Of a stretch of DNA of 64,000 nt, positions 21,812 to 35,712 are shown piece by piece. The first letter of the stretch is position 1. The number at the start of each line of letters is the position of its first letter. The notes under the pieces are model-generated. The model worked only from the letters and a program-made list of their open reading frames with translations. It had not been told where the DNA came from and ran no database searches. This DNA is from Trichaptum fuscoviolaceum (taxonomy: Eukaryota; Basidiomycota; Agaricomycetes; Hymenochaetales; Trichaptaceae), in contig CAJSYZ010000004.1 of the NCBI GenBank assembly GCA_910574455.1, positions 1,116,001 through 1,180,000 of the forward strand. The letters run 5' to 3'. The translations under genes and the position numbers were made by a program.

Positions 21812-21838
21812 ATCACGGTCACTTTTTGTAACCGGTTG
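21812..21838 (-). repeat. Right terminal inverted repeat of the Tc1 element
   Basis: Partner of 20498-20524; followed by the duplicated TA. Confidence 0.95.
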
Positions 21839-22488
21839 TATATCGCGTGGACCTCATCCAACTCGCGGTTCAGCAACATGTGTTCCTCCTCCGGACTCAT
21901 CTACTTAATGAACTTCCTGCGAGATTGACACAATTATTAGGTGATGAAGCTGTATGGAAAGTGTCAGCAGGAATCGCTGGTATGAGAGTCCCATTTCTTC
22001 TCTCATTATTTGGCATAACTGAACTAATTGGCAGGTGATGCAACTCGCATCAGGAATAAATTTGGCGTTCCCGTAACCTCCTGTGTCGATTTGACAGATT
22101 GGGCGCGCTTCGTTTACCCCGATTTCTGGCCAAGAACGCTAACTTGGCTCCAGCTGCTTCTGAACCCCCGTCTCTGGTTCAAGTTTCCGCAACCGTTTAT
22201 AAAGCTGGAGGAGATGGCAGGCAGACTCCTGCAGGCAAACATTGAGAAGGATGCCACGGTCACGAGGAGCAATTGGGCCGAAGTTGAGCTGTCGGCTGCT
22301 CAAGTCCATTGTAAGTTATCCTTTTCAAGTTGTCACTCAGGCTGATCATCTTCTCACTTGCATCTGCTCTATTAGATGCGGCAATCGACGCGCACAGCAC
22401 GTTTGCTGTTGCTTCCGTCTTGAATCAAGATGCCTTGGCCTTACCGGATGCAGAAATCCATCACTTCCCAATGCTCGATATTGAGTAG

Positions 22489-23344
22489 GCTGAGGCCCGT
22501 TTGAATAGTGCTAACAGTGTTATCTTGTTGAGTAAATTGTTGAGTGCATGCTCTTGTCTTCAAAAGTTGCCAGGAGCATCGTGATTGTATCTATTATTGA
22601 ATTGCTTCTCGTTGAATGATCATTGTAGACTGAGGTTGTCAATGGTGTTTGCTGTCGCTTTCAAGATGTCATGAAGATGAAGGTAGCTTGAAATCTCAAA
22701 ACAGAGGTTCAAGTTCACTTGAGTACAGTAGTGGTAGTAGTAGTAAATCTCACTTGAGTCTGACTTGCCACCTGATGTACAGCTTCCCTCCTTACGCACT
22801 GATTTTGTCCTGAAACGCCGTTTTAAGGCCATCAGGCAGCCAGGCAACACTTCAGGCAGGCATGACAACGCTTCAACCCATTTAAGGAAGCTCCAGGACG
22901 CGCCAGCCGCCGTTAGCAATCTCTGATGTATTACACTTGAGCACTGAAATCCTGACTTGCATTCTGATGCACTGAGAGACGGCTTGCATCCTGAAACACT
23001 CCTTATTTCAGTGAGATAAGGCAATCAGTGTATTTTCAGACGAAGTAGCAACCCTTCAGACAGGTGCCAGCCAAATCAGGACGCGTCAGGACGCGTCAGT
23101 CGCCGTAAGCAAAAGGAAGTTTCCCTGATGTATGCCTTGAATATTATGTCCATTTATAGTAAATAACTAGTATCTAGCCTGAAACATGTAAGCACATTAA
23201 AGACTCTGCAAAAATAAGAGAATGTTTTCATTATGTTTTCAAGAATGGCGGTCTATTTCCTCTTTGGGTGAACGACGCACGACGGGCGGGGCTTTCCGCA
23301 CAGTGAGCACAAACGCTCCGGGATTGCTTACAAAGAATTTTTTG
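22489..23344. other. Repeat-rich spacer
   Basis: No gene. It holds a remnant of the Plavaka-type motif vocabulary at 22690-22770 (GGTTCAAGTTCACTTGAG, GTAGTAGTAGT). It also holds a diverged internal duplication: AGGACGCGCCAGCCGCCGT near 22907 resembles AGGACGCGTCAGTCGCCGT near 23089, the latter with a tandem GGACGCGTCA. Confidence 0.45.
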
Positions 23345-23472
23345 CCAGGGTATCCCTGGCCCCCGTAGGTTTGTTTGGTTCATTGTAGTTTCAAAGTTTG
23401 GTTTATTTGTCTCATATACAAATTCAGTAACTACATGTGGCGTGAGGTCCGGAGGGGCCAGGGATACCCTGG
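23345..23472. mobile_element. 128-bp foldback (MITE-like) element
   Basis: A perfect 19-bp inverted repeat (CCAGGGTATCCCTGGCCCC at 23345-23363 and its reverse complement at 23454-23472) encloses 90 bp of AT-rich DNA. Each arm is itself a small palindrome (CCAGGGtatCCCTGG). No clear target duplication is visible. Confidence 0.6.
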
Positions 23473-24405
23473 GAAGGAGGATGGACGAAATGGAAAAATG
23501 CTGTGCAGAACAAACCAAAAGCGAAGATTGTTGTGCGGAGGCGGTCTTCGGCAGGCCTGTGATTGGCTGACACTGCACACGAAACTACGGGCCCTGTCGG
23601 GTGTCGGATACGGTCACGTCCGAGTCACGCCGTGCTGCTTGTCGGGCCCGTAGAATTTGGTGTGCGATTGGTATTCAAGTGGTGTGCAGGGTCTCGTGGC
23701 AGTCACTCCAACTAATGAACATGCAGTCCGACCTCCTCCAGATAAGTTGGATACAGCTGTCCACGAGTCCGACATTGCTCGACATGTCTGGTTTGGTTTG
23801 CATTATCATCAAAATCATGATGTAGGCTCACTGGAGGTCGCAGGTCATATAGCATCACAAGGACAAAGCCCGCCGCGAACACGTATATGTCCGTGAATTC
23901 TTGAACGTGGAGGAATCTTTATTGATCTTCTACTGGTATGCAGCACACGTAAGTTAATTAGAATCTATGTTACCTTCACAGAGTGCCTCTATCGACCAAG
24001 AAAACAGACGTATCTGGGACAACAGTCGGGTAATTCACGCCCTGCCTTGTGGTCGACTCTCTACACCGATGCTTAGCACGTCACGTCCCTCGCCGATCGT
24101 TCTTGGAAAGCAATATGGGACTGCGTTCGAAGTGTGTTTGGATATTGTCGGATGCGCGCCTTGCCTTAGTTGAGAGCGCCAGTCCGATTATAAACGGCTT
24201 CTTCTTGCGTATGCAACGTGCTATCGTCCTTCGTCTTCCCCTCTTTCCTCCAACTCATTGACAGGTTCAAAAGAGGTATGCGTGAATTGTACTGAATATA
24301 TATGTGGCATTCTAACGTGTGTACTCCTGATATTCAGAACCTGGACTGCACCTACCTTTGCCTCTTCAACTTCCCGGTAGTTACGCGTGCCACTCGCCTT
24401 TCCAT
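23473..24405. other. Spacer upstream of the decarboxylase gene
   Basis: No supported gene. A 10-bp inverted repeat (CTACGGGCCC 23585-23594, GGGCCCGTAG 23644-23653) lies at its left. Short ORFs at 23657-23896 and 23967-24173 have no recognisable content. Confidence 0.4.
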
Positions 24406-27400
24406 ATGGCCCATAATCACAGAGAACGTTCGGACTATAGCATCCCCTCCAGTAGAGAACATGAGCGAATATCGGCCCTTTTTCTTGGCCCAAAGGCGGA
24501 GAATGCCGAGCTTCTTAAGCGTTGTTTCGATCTCATCGTTACGAAGCAGGTGGAGGGAAGGAATAGTTACTTTCCTAACGATCACGTACGTTGAACTTTC
24601 TTCAAAAATTTGTAATAGTGCAACTGATACGAGATCCCCGATCCAGCCTTTCATCACCCAGGGAATTCGAGAGTCGCAAATCTACACCTTACAGACAAAG
24701 CAAATATACTCGGCACTTGAAACCCTTCTTAATAGTCTGAACGAATACTCTGTCCCATTCTATTCGCCTCGCTACAGTGCGCATATGTGTGTGGACCAGA
24801 GTATGCCGGCCATTCTCGGCTATCTCGCGACGATGTTCTACAACCCCAACAACGTTGCTTTTGAAGCAAGTCCCTTCACCACATTGATCGAGCTTGAGGT
24901 CGGACGACAGCTTTGCGAAATGTTAGGCTTCAACACAGACGCGTCCGTTGAATACATGCCGCTTAGTTGGGGCCACATCACATGCGATGGTTCTGTTGCC
25001 AATCTTGAGTCTATTTGGTATGTGCCTACTGTTTTTCGATAATTTAAGAAGACTTTCTCATTTATACGTGATTTGCTTTGCGACCTTTAGGGCATGTAAG
25101 CATATATTCCGCGTATCGTAATATTTCCAAATTACTCATCCGTTGACGCAGCCCGTAATTTGAAATTCTACCCCTTGGCCCTCAGAGACGCGATTGATGG
25201 AAAGGAACTAAACTTCATCACTGAGAGCTTTAATGTGGAGATTTGTACGGGCGAAACCAAGCTGCTTAAAGATCTCAGTGTATGGGAGATGCTCAATCTC
25301 CGGGCTCGGACCATCCTAGAGATCCCAACTCGTTTACAAGGCGAATACGGCATCTCAGGTGCATTCTTGGATCGCGTCATGAAGTCCTACATTATTCAGT
25401 CAATCAACAAAGACACATTAATGAAGCGATGGGGTATCGAGGAACAGCCAGTGCTATTTGTTCCGAGCACCAGACACTACTCTTGGCCAAAGGGTGCCGG
25501 TAAGCAGTCCTCCTGCATACCGTTCGCTTGCTATTAAAACACATTGTAGCTATCGCGGGTATTGGCTCTGATAACTGCAAGAGCATTGACATAGACTTTG
25601 ACGCACGCATGAAAACGACGAAGCTGCGAGAGGAATTGCAGAGTTGCCTCGACAGGAAACAGACGGTTTACATGGTTGTCGCTGTCATGGGTACGACGGA
25701 AGAAGGCGCGGTTGACAGGCTCGATGAGATTATGAAGATGCGAGATGAATTCCAGGAGAAAGGTCTCAGCTTTGTCGTGCACGCCGACGCTGCTTGGGGA
25801 GGATACTTCGCGTCGATGATTCCCACCGAGTTATATGACAAGCCCAAGGAAGACAAGGGGCACCTTCCAGACTTCGTCCCGCAAGTGGGACTGCGCGAAG
25901 ACACCTCCGCACAACTCAGAGCAATGATGCATGTTGACTCTGTTACCATCGACCCGCATAAAGCTGGATACGTCCCGTACCCCGCAGGAAGTCTATGCTA
26001 CCGGGATGGGAGGATGCGCTACCTGCTCACTTGGACTGTACCGTATTTGAATCAAGGCTCCAGCGGAGAAAGTATTGGCGTGTATGGCGTTGAGGGCAGG
26101 TAAGCGAAGGGGAAAGGCTACGTTCTTGCAATGCTGATTTCTCTTTGTAGTAAGCCTGGCGCGGCAGCGGCCGCTGTATACCTATCCCACCAAGTCATTG
26201 GTTTGGGTACGGATGGCATGGGTTCGCTGTTGGGAGAAGCATCATTCACTTGTAGACGAGTAAGTACAGTCCAGATGTGCACCGCAGTCTTCAACTGACA
26301 ACTGCACATAAAATAGTTCTCTAGTCACTGGGCAGCTATGTCCGATGACAAGACTAGCTTTTTAGTAGTCCCTCTTAATCGTATGCCGTCCGAACTCAGC
26401 CCTAATTCAACACTCGAGAACATCTTGGAAGAGAAGAAGTTCATCCGCGAGCGCATATTGCCGAAAGACAACGCGCAATTACTTGGTGACAACGAGGCTA
26501 TGGCGTTGCTGAACAAACTTGGCTCTGATCTAAATATTAACCTCTTTGCTTGCAACTTTCGTTACGCCGATGAGACTGTGAACAAGGATATCGAAGAAGC
26601 GAATTGGCTTAATCGCCGAATCTTTGAGGCGTTTTCGATTACCAGCGCCAACAAGGATGCTCGAGACATCCCGTTCTACCTCACATCGAGCATCTTAGCT
26701 CAGAGCGATTACGGACAGTGCGCCGTCGAGTTCAAGCGGCGCCTTGGATTAGAGGGAAAACAGGACCTCTTCGTGCTGAGAAACGTTGTGATGTCGCCTT
26801 TCACTACCACTCATGACTTTGTCTCAGAGATGGCGAAGGAATTTCGGAAGGTCTTGGAGCGGGAGGTGAAGGTGAGCTCCCAACGTCTTTTCACTTGGAA
26901 ACATCCTAACTCAATGTCGCAGAATGTCATTTCACGCAACACACCGATAGGTGATATTCATACTTTCCTTGTACAAGGGGCAGATAAGCTATATTTCGTC
27001 TATCAACCACACTTTCACATGGCGAGTGGCCGGCGTCAGTTCATATTCTCTGCGGAAATCACGGAAGAGGCACAAGCACAGTTTAAGAAACTTAAGGGGA
27101 CCAATGACTCTCCGGCTTTCATGAGAAACGTCAAACCTCTATTTCTTGACGATATTGAAGATGGGTACTCTTTTCAAGCTGAGATCTACACTAAGAAAGG
27201 GTGAGTGAATATAAAAACACGTGTCACCGCACTGGTCTAATCGTTAGCAATAGACATGGTGCCCTTTCAGTAAATCTTAACAACGTGTTTGTCGTAAAGA
27301 AACGATCTCTTGATCCAGAGGATCTTGAGTCATCATACCCATCGTTGATGCCGTTCTATCTGTACGGTACGCTGGAGCAGATGTACATCGATCATGTCCT

Positions 27401-27884
27401 ACTCCTCGCACCGAACATTCAGCTTTCGTCGGGCAAGATTAGTGGTACATTTGGAAGATCCTTGACCGTCGAGGAGTTGAGCGAAGGACTCATTGCTATA
27501 GCAACTAATATTCACGAGGACTCGATGCAGCCATTTCCGACAACAAAGAATATCGATTTGAGCAAGTTTTTCTTCCGCCCTGGACAAAAGCTTGACGTCA
27601 CTGTGTTCAAAGACCCCTTCCCGAAGTCTACATTAGACAGCATCGACGTCGCTCGTTTCATCTCCCACTTAGACGAAGGGTTGATCAAAGGGACGTTGAC
27701 CATCGAAGGCGAGGTGTTCATTGACAGTGACAGGCTGAACAACGACGGAGTAGTTGCCCACCAGGCTCCGTTCTCCTTGTTACCATCCGGTCAAATGACC
27801 AGCGAGGCCGTAACCAGCTGGACCGATGCTATGGAGAAGTTCCATCCGAAGATTAGTCAGTTCCAGTGGTCTTTCCCGGAATAG
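24406..27884 (+). CDS. Non-canonical aromatic amino acid decarboxylase (PLP-dependent, with long C-terminal extension)
   Basis: Nine exons: 24406-24585, 24647-25017, 25091-25095, 25152-25499, 25550-26099, 26151-26259, 26317-26871, 26923-27200, 27248-27884. They total 3033 nt (1010 aa). The first half is a group II decarboxylase: YSVPFYSPRYSAHM, NNVAFEASPFTTLIELEVG, HADAAWGG (Asp381, pyridine nitrogen) and SVTIDPHKAGY (Lys439, the PLP Schiff base). The second half, about 400 residues, is an extra domain. Length and layout match the ncAAAD described from Psilocybe cubensis, which makes tryptamine-type and phenethylamine-type amines from aromatic amino acids. The substrate here is inferred. The start is chosen at the first ATG in frame with ISALFLGPKAEN; an upstream exon ending near 24338 is possible. 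The third exon is only 5 nt, yet is required to keep the frame (WASRNLKFYPLAL). Confidence 0.88.
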
Positions 27885-28902
27885 CTGCTAGTGATGGTGT
27901 ACGCCCAGTAAAGCATCAGCATCAACCTGAAGGTTAATATGTTCCAAAACAGAATGGAAGTGTTTTATCGCGATTTTTGGTATGGGAAGGACTCGGAGAT
28001 TTACGGATTCAAATTCTGGTGTGATGTTTAATTTGAAATGAGTGAAGAGGTCACAAGTCACAAATTGAATGACTCAGTGTGTCATCTCGACCAGCATGAC
28101 ATCCATGGCGACTATCTCTAGGCCCAAGATTTCTAACGCTACTGTCCACATTCAACATTTGAAGGTCGAATGAGGACGTCACAGGCTTCCTTTCTATGTT
28201 TCTTGAAAAAATATGGGAAAGAAGATTGTTCGAGATTATGGTGTCTTTGCCATAAACCTCCGAAGAGTCCGAACAAGTCGTCTACCTTCCTTCCTCCGTG
28301 GATCTCTATGGCTACAGTACTTTCTGATCTGGCACGCGTGTTCCTCTGAACCTGACTTGAGCATTTCAAAAGTGCTTGAAGGATTTGCCTTTGGACTTAA
28401 GCGATATGTTTGTCCTTGTCACTATGATTTAGACATCTTGGCAGAGGCTGCCTTTGATCAGACTTAGTTACCTCGGCCTCTTGACGGCCTTGGCTGTCCA
28501 GCCCTGGTACTGTTTCTCCAGTATGTCGTGAGTTGACTATGGTTACCTGTATCTGCACTACTATAGTTGAGTAACTGACAGGAAGAGTTTCATGCGTAGC
28601 CCACCTCGAATTATTTCCTTCTTACGACAATACGCTGCATGTCTGTGTCCAGAGCATGCTCCGGAAGCTCCTAACGTTGCGCACCACATGTCGACGGGAC
28701 ATTGTCCTGCCAGTGGTCTGAAGCCCTGGCACGCAAATTTTCTTGGCTTGCGGCAGCCGGAGAATAAAAGACGACCTTGACGCTCAATCATCCCCAAGCT
28801 CCAGCAGCATATTCCTCCCACTTTCTTTCATTTATTTCTCCCCTCTTATTTGAACTTTAATTCCTAATTGTAGCTGGTCTACTTGTAATATTCCTCTTCA
28901 AC
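27885..28902. other. Gene-free spacer with subtilisin promoter
   Basis: No gene supported; the ORF at 28213-28467 lacks any recognisable content. GAATAAAAGACG near 28761 is a possible TATA element about 140 bp before the subtilisin start codon. A CT-rich stretch (28800-28860) just before the ATG is common in fungal promoters. Confidence 0.4.
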
Positions 28903-30801
<1,899 letters not shown>

Positions 30802-32230
30802 AGGTACATAATAACTCCATGGGATCTGTGTGGTTAATTATTTCTTGTATTCGGGGTTTATATAGTTGTATAGATCTGTACAGAGGAATTCTGGCATGAT
30901 CCTTGCCCATTAATATTTACGGTAAAGCTATCGAACACCCGGAGAAGTCATCTCCTAGTCAGGGACCGTTGTAGTGGACACAGATCTCTGGCAGCTCATG
31001 TACTTCCAATGGGCCCTATAGCATAAAAGTACGTGTATGCGATAGATATTTTCATGCGCGTGAATATCTATCAAATAAGAAATCGGGTGCGCAAAATTTC
31101 CCTGAAATGAATCATGATTCCGAGTCTTCGAGTCTGCATGACCCGGCATTCTGACACTGACAGCAGGACAGCTTTACTATACTTTTTCGTAACAATTAGA
31201 CAGTATCTTCTCTTTTTCTTACTCATTCCTTCATGATGTATATATAATGGAGATAAATGCGTCTTTAGTGGTACACAGGTTTAGCACTTCCAATCGGTCG
31301 GATGTGCCAGTGGAAGTTTTATAACGTACACCTCGGTCACGGTGGTCTTCTGAATAGTGAGTCAATGGAAATCCTGAATGAAAGCTCAGCAGCTAACAAA
31401 CGGTACGAATCAGGTAGTCAATAGCTGGATTTACCGTGCAGTTCAGCGCGGTTCCGTTGATTTTACCGCGCACTTCCGCGCCATTACCGCGCACATTACC
31501 GCGCAGCAATCTTAGACTACTTTGTGGAAGTGAAGTAGTAAATAGTGAAATAAAATTGTTTATAGCATACAAAATATCATTGTGGCCTAACACTACAGTG
31601 ACTTAAAATAGTGCTCCAATGTTTTAGTCCTTTTTATTGTTTTCTTCATAACTCAACAAATAATTATCGCGTTCAAAAGTTAGAGATACCCGTAGAAAGG
31701 TCTTTATTAGTGGTTTATGTCGGTATAAGTTTCAAAATTTAAAACAGAGAATTGACGGAGTTATTAATGTCCGAATGTGGAACCTGGTCGCCTTCCTGAA
31801 ATCTTCATGAGTCCAAAGAACAGTGGACGACACTACGACCGAGTAACATGAATGGTGATCTGCAGACAACCTTGCGGGTCTTGAAAATCTGTTTTCTCAT
31901 CGTCCGGATATAAATGTAAAGTGTTTGTATGTGTACCTTCATCATAAACATATCAGTGCAGCGTCTTCAGTGACTGCAAGACTCGAATTCACAATGCTAC
32001 AAATAAACATATTACATTCATTGATTCACAGATATCAGACAAATGCAATACTAAATAATCCATTGAGGTTGGTCCAAGAAGCAAAGGGAAGCAACATGTC
32101 ATAGAATCAATAAAGCCACCACCATCATCGTGACCCTCACACTATTACTGGGGGCTACTCTTTCTATTTACCCTCTTTCTGTATCCTCTACTTTGTTCCA
32201 GTTGTCCTGTGAGCCACATATTGAGGGGAT
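30802..32230. other. Gene-free spacer with short repeat cluster
   Basis: No gene. Apart from the TACCGCGCA cluster (31432-31506) the sequence is AT-rich and featureless to me. Confidence 0.4.
31432..31506. repeat. Cluster of TACCGCGCA repeats
   Basis: TACCGTGCA at 31432-31440, then exact TACCGCGCA at 31464-31472, 31485-31493 and 31498-31506, in an otherwise AT-rich region. Confidence 0.75.
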
Positions 32231-33381
32231 TTAATTGGACACGAGGGAGTCATTCGGATGCTTGCCAATCGCGCTCTCGAAGAATGCGATTTCAAATGCC
32301 ATGCCTTGACGGAAAAGGATGTTATACGCCTCGAAGGACACGGAGTTGTTATACAGCTCAACAGGTGTCTGTAACCTCTCTTTGTAGGAAGGGTTAGAAA
32401 GACTTACCCTCTCGATATAATATAATGAAGGCGTACCTATCATACGATTTCCATAAGACCAGTCCAAGCTCGGCAGAACCCACTCGTTATAAAACAGCGT
32501 AGCTTTGATCTCGTTTAGTTGTAAGTAGTGGTCTGAAATGGTCAGACTTACTCCTGTTCGTGTTGCTCGATCTATCGAGTGTATTGGCAAGCTCACTCCA
32601 ACCCTAAAGAAGGTAAGCTACATCAATTTCCATATTTTCAGCCGTAGACACTTACATAAATACAGGCAATCCTTGATACCTGGAATGCATACCAGCCAAG
32701 GTTTGTATTCGCCTGGAGCCAGCGCACGTACCCAACCCCTGCGGAATTGAACATTCCGTTCTCTATGATGGTCTCTTCAATATCGAGGCTATCTACCAGA
32801 TTCTGGCGGAAGTCTGATGCATAGTGGATGTCTCCTTGCATGGAGTTCACAGCGTTGCTTATACCCGTGACATACGTTTGCACAGGAGTGGGCAGGTCTG
32901 ACTCCAGGACATATGCTCTATTCATAACAGTCTCAAGCAAATAGTAGTAGTCTTGCTGTAATGCATCTCAGAGGGATTTCTGGTTTTATGAAGAAGGGAG
33001 TGAGCATACCACGTAGTAGTACCTGAATGCATCATCATAACTGTGGTCCTGAGCCGCTGCTACGGAGAAATTGTTGTTGAGGAATTTGTGCACTATATCG
33101 CAGTTGTTCCTCCACAACTGGCCAACAAGCGTGCTAACAGTCAAGGCGAGTCAGATATATCGTCTACTATGGGATAAAACAACAATGTACACTCACTCGG
33201 GGGTAGCATTAGGGTTCAATGGCTCACAGTCCGATTGGACGCCCTGGTTAGGAGAGACTATGACGTTCTGCTCAACATCTCGCAAGGATGGCTCTCTAAT
33301 CCAGCTAATCTTCGGAACGAACGGCACGGCAGCGACAGCAGATGACAATAGAAGGATTTGAAACCAGACTGTGGACTTCAT
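32231..33381 (-). CDS. Secreted TenA/THI-4-like (haem-oxygenase-fold) protein
   Basis: A multi-exon gene starting with a signal peptide (MKSTVWFQILLLSSAVAAVP). The body has the TenA-family landmark AFRYYYVQDYYYLLE, split by an intron (YYYV then QDYYYLL). It continues NTNLGWYAFQVSRIACIYGWSELANTL, and ends VSFEAYNILFRQGMAFEIAFFESAI, which resembles the TenA C-terminal helix. Introns begin GTGAGT, GTATGC, GTAAGT, GTAAGT and GTACGC; frames fit by eye. Family members hydrolyse pyrimidine moieties of thiamine or act on small molecules inside the cell, so an export signal is unusual. I do not see the usual TenA catalytic Cys placed with certainty, so the activity may differ. Confidence 0.65.
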
Positions 33382-35712
33382 TCTGAAGATGAGAACGACA
33401 AATGGATGTGTGTGTTGTTGAGGAGAAAAAATGTCCCTCTGCAGTTCTTATATCCCAGCATCTACCTCCATAGCTTATCGTTCTCCTCCGATCTCCGGTA
33501 CCCAAGAAAGGGTAGCTCTGCATGAGACAGGAGATCAGTGTTTGCTCTCTTCCTCGAAAGAAGAAGTAAGTACCTCAAGGCCTTGTCAGGGTTTCTGATG
33601 CAAATTCGTGTTCTTCGAGCAGCCGAAATTCACAGGTTGAGGGCGAGATAATTTCCTTAGGTGACAGGCGTACGTATGTCGCCTGATGTTTCATTGACAG
33701 ATACACCAGAGAGAGTAAGGATTGAAGTCAGCCGTAGTAATTGGGGTGCGGAGCACATTGCATTCTCTTCCTGTCGAATTGCGTTTCTCAAGCATACCGA
33801 CCGAGTCATATTGGACGGGGAGGAGAGTAGTCGGCGAGAGCAAACTTGGGAGGGAATGTGGATTTGCCCTCTCCTTCATTCTCTTCGCATCCCAGGATTT
33901 CGTTGTGATGCGTAATTACGACCCAAAGATCCGTGAACCGAAATTCTATATTATAACAGTAGGAGAAGTGAGGTGGACGGGAGGCGACTGAGAGTGAATT
34001 CGGGATTGCCTTACCTCCACCTCCTCTAAGGAGGACGCAATGCATTGCGTAACATGCGGCCATAGCTTCGTTCGCATCTCAGGATGAGTCTTAATGCGAA
34101 GGTATCCCCGTTACGTAGCTCTGATACGTAAAGTAGCGTGGGTCACCTACATTGACGCAGCGACTCCCTGGCCGCGGGTTCAGTGAAGCTATGAGTCTTT
34201 CATTACTCGCAGAGATATTCGACGAGTTTGACTTCGAAGCTTTGACCAACCAGATGCCTATGCTTGCAAGTGACGAGCTTATTCGGGTTGGGTCGTCACA
34301 AACGTGGCAGTGGCGAAGAGAAGACAAGAGAGGTGCACACACACAGAGTACTTAGTAAGTGCGGAGTACCGGCTAGAGGTAGTTTGAAATAGAGCTCAGA
34401 AGAAACAGGCTTAAGATACCTCGGTGGCTAGCTGGTGGGCAGTATTCCAAATTTGAACTATATCTGGTGCACAGTATTCGCAAGGCTAGAAGAACGTCTT
34501 CCCATCCAGTATCCCGGGCCGTAGAGATGTCAAATAGAGAATGGTGGATAATTAATGTCTCACAACAGGAACCACACAAGTACAAGTGCTTTGTTTCGAG
34601 AGTTTTGAATGACAGTAGTGGACTTGCTCTTGAAAGAAAGTGTGGAGAGTATGGCAGGTACTAGTAGTAGAGTACCGAAAGAGTCGTAAACCATAATCAC
34701 GGGAAAATGGCGAACCCATGTGGAAAGACTATAGCGCTCCGTGTCCCAGTGACATCCATTAGGTGAGGTACTTTTTTGGTTAAGAGGCGGCTCTACTAGT
34801 ACTCCTGAGGCATGGCAGTGGAAGTGAAGACCGTGACTTGATGGAGGGCGGAGGTGAAGGGGTGGGCGAAAAGGACCCTCAGGCTGAGCCTAAAAAGGAA
34901 TGCCAGTGATAGTAATAGACTCGGACCGAAACAATGGTACGATTCTTCGGCAGTTTGAGAATCATCATGATGCCGGTGGTTTGAACTCCCGGAAGAATGA
35001 AACCACTTAGAAATTTACAAGTCCGGAAGTCAGTCATACGTTTATCAGCTAGAGTCTTGTAAGCTTAGCTTTAAACTATATACTAGTGGTCATTTGAATA
35101 ACATACTTGCTACTAGACGCATGTCTTAAGAGAAAGCTGCAGTACTACTGCGTTACCAAGTCCATACTTCTCCCTTTTGTCGCCTTAGGGCAAAGCCAGG
35201 ACCGCATACTGGAAGGGTTTCTGCGCTTAAACGCCCCCCGAATACAATCCGCTACATCGGCAATGATGTCTCCTACAGTCCCCAAACAATTTATGCATTA
35301 GGTGCCACAATTACGCGACAGTATCACGACTTACTTGCCAACAGCAGCACAGTACTCCCTGATAAAATGCTCTTGAACGTATTCTTCAGTGGCGCCCACT
35401 TCGTTCTCCGACACGATGACTAGCCTTTCAAGTACATGTATGTATATCGCATTTGGATAACTGACAAAAGTCACAGATAAGTAGATGACGCTGAGGTAAC
35501 ATTGATGTGCTATTCAAATGAGTAAAATATGGAAGTGAGATGGTGGACGAAAGAGGAGGGGTTAGTATACTGTCGTGGTCGACAGTAAGTTACATGATGA
35601 TGCGACGGCAAGTTCATTTCCATAATAGTGGTTTCGGACTCTTCCGTATTCCGGCAAAACTGAAAAATTACACTGACAAATGATAACAGTGCTCCCTTTC
35701 CTATACGGAACC
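33382..35712. other. Gene-free spacer with motif relic
   Basis: No supported gene. At 34640-35010 it carries words of the Plavaka motif set (GGTACTAGTAGTAGAGTACC, CTACTAGTACTCCTGAGG, AATGCCAGTGATAGTAATAG, GACTCGGACCG). This is probably a decayed non-autonomous copy. Confidence 0.4.

Larger units (their letters stand above)
20498..21838 (+). mobile_element. Tc1/mariner transposon (1341 bp)
   Basis: Flanked by TA on both sides (20496-20497 and 21839-21840), the target duplication of this superfamily. Terminal inverted repeats are 27 bp (20498-20524 and 21812-21838), starting CAACCGGTTACAAAAAGT, with one mismatch. It encodes one intact transposase. Confidence 0.95.
20288..22488 (+). pseudogene. 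DEDDy-type 3'-5' exonuclease gene split by a Tc1/mariner insertion
   Basis: Without the inserted element the exons are 20288-20497, 21841-21979, 22035-22310 and 22376-22488, which keep one frame for 738 nt (245 aa). Exo I is FVALDIEW, giving the Asp and Glu. Exo II is the VSAGIAGDATRIRNKFG region. Exo III is QVHYAAIDAHSTF with Tyr-x3-Asp. This is the WRN/RNase-D-like exonuclease fold that trims 3' ends of nucleic acids. The Tc1 element sits between Exo I and the next strand (VDLIQLAVQ). As it stands, translation enters the element and stops at 20609-20611. The rest of the gene is undamaged, which points to a recent insertion. Family members often carry further domains that are absent here. 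Confidence 0.75.

Noticed and set aside
28213..28467. 84-codon ORF upstream of the subtilisin gene.
   Set aside because: No domain, signal or supporting context; length is within chance.
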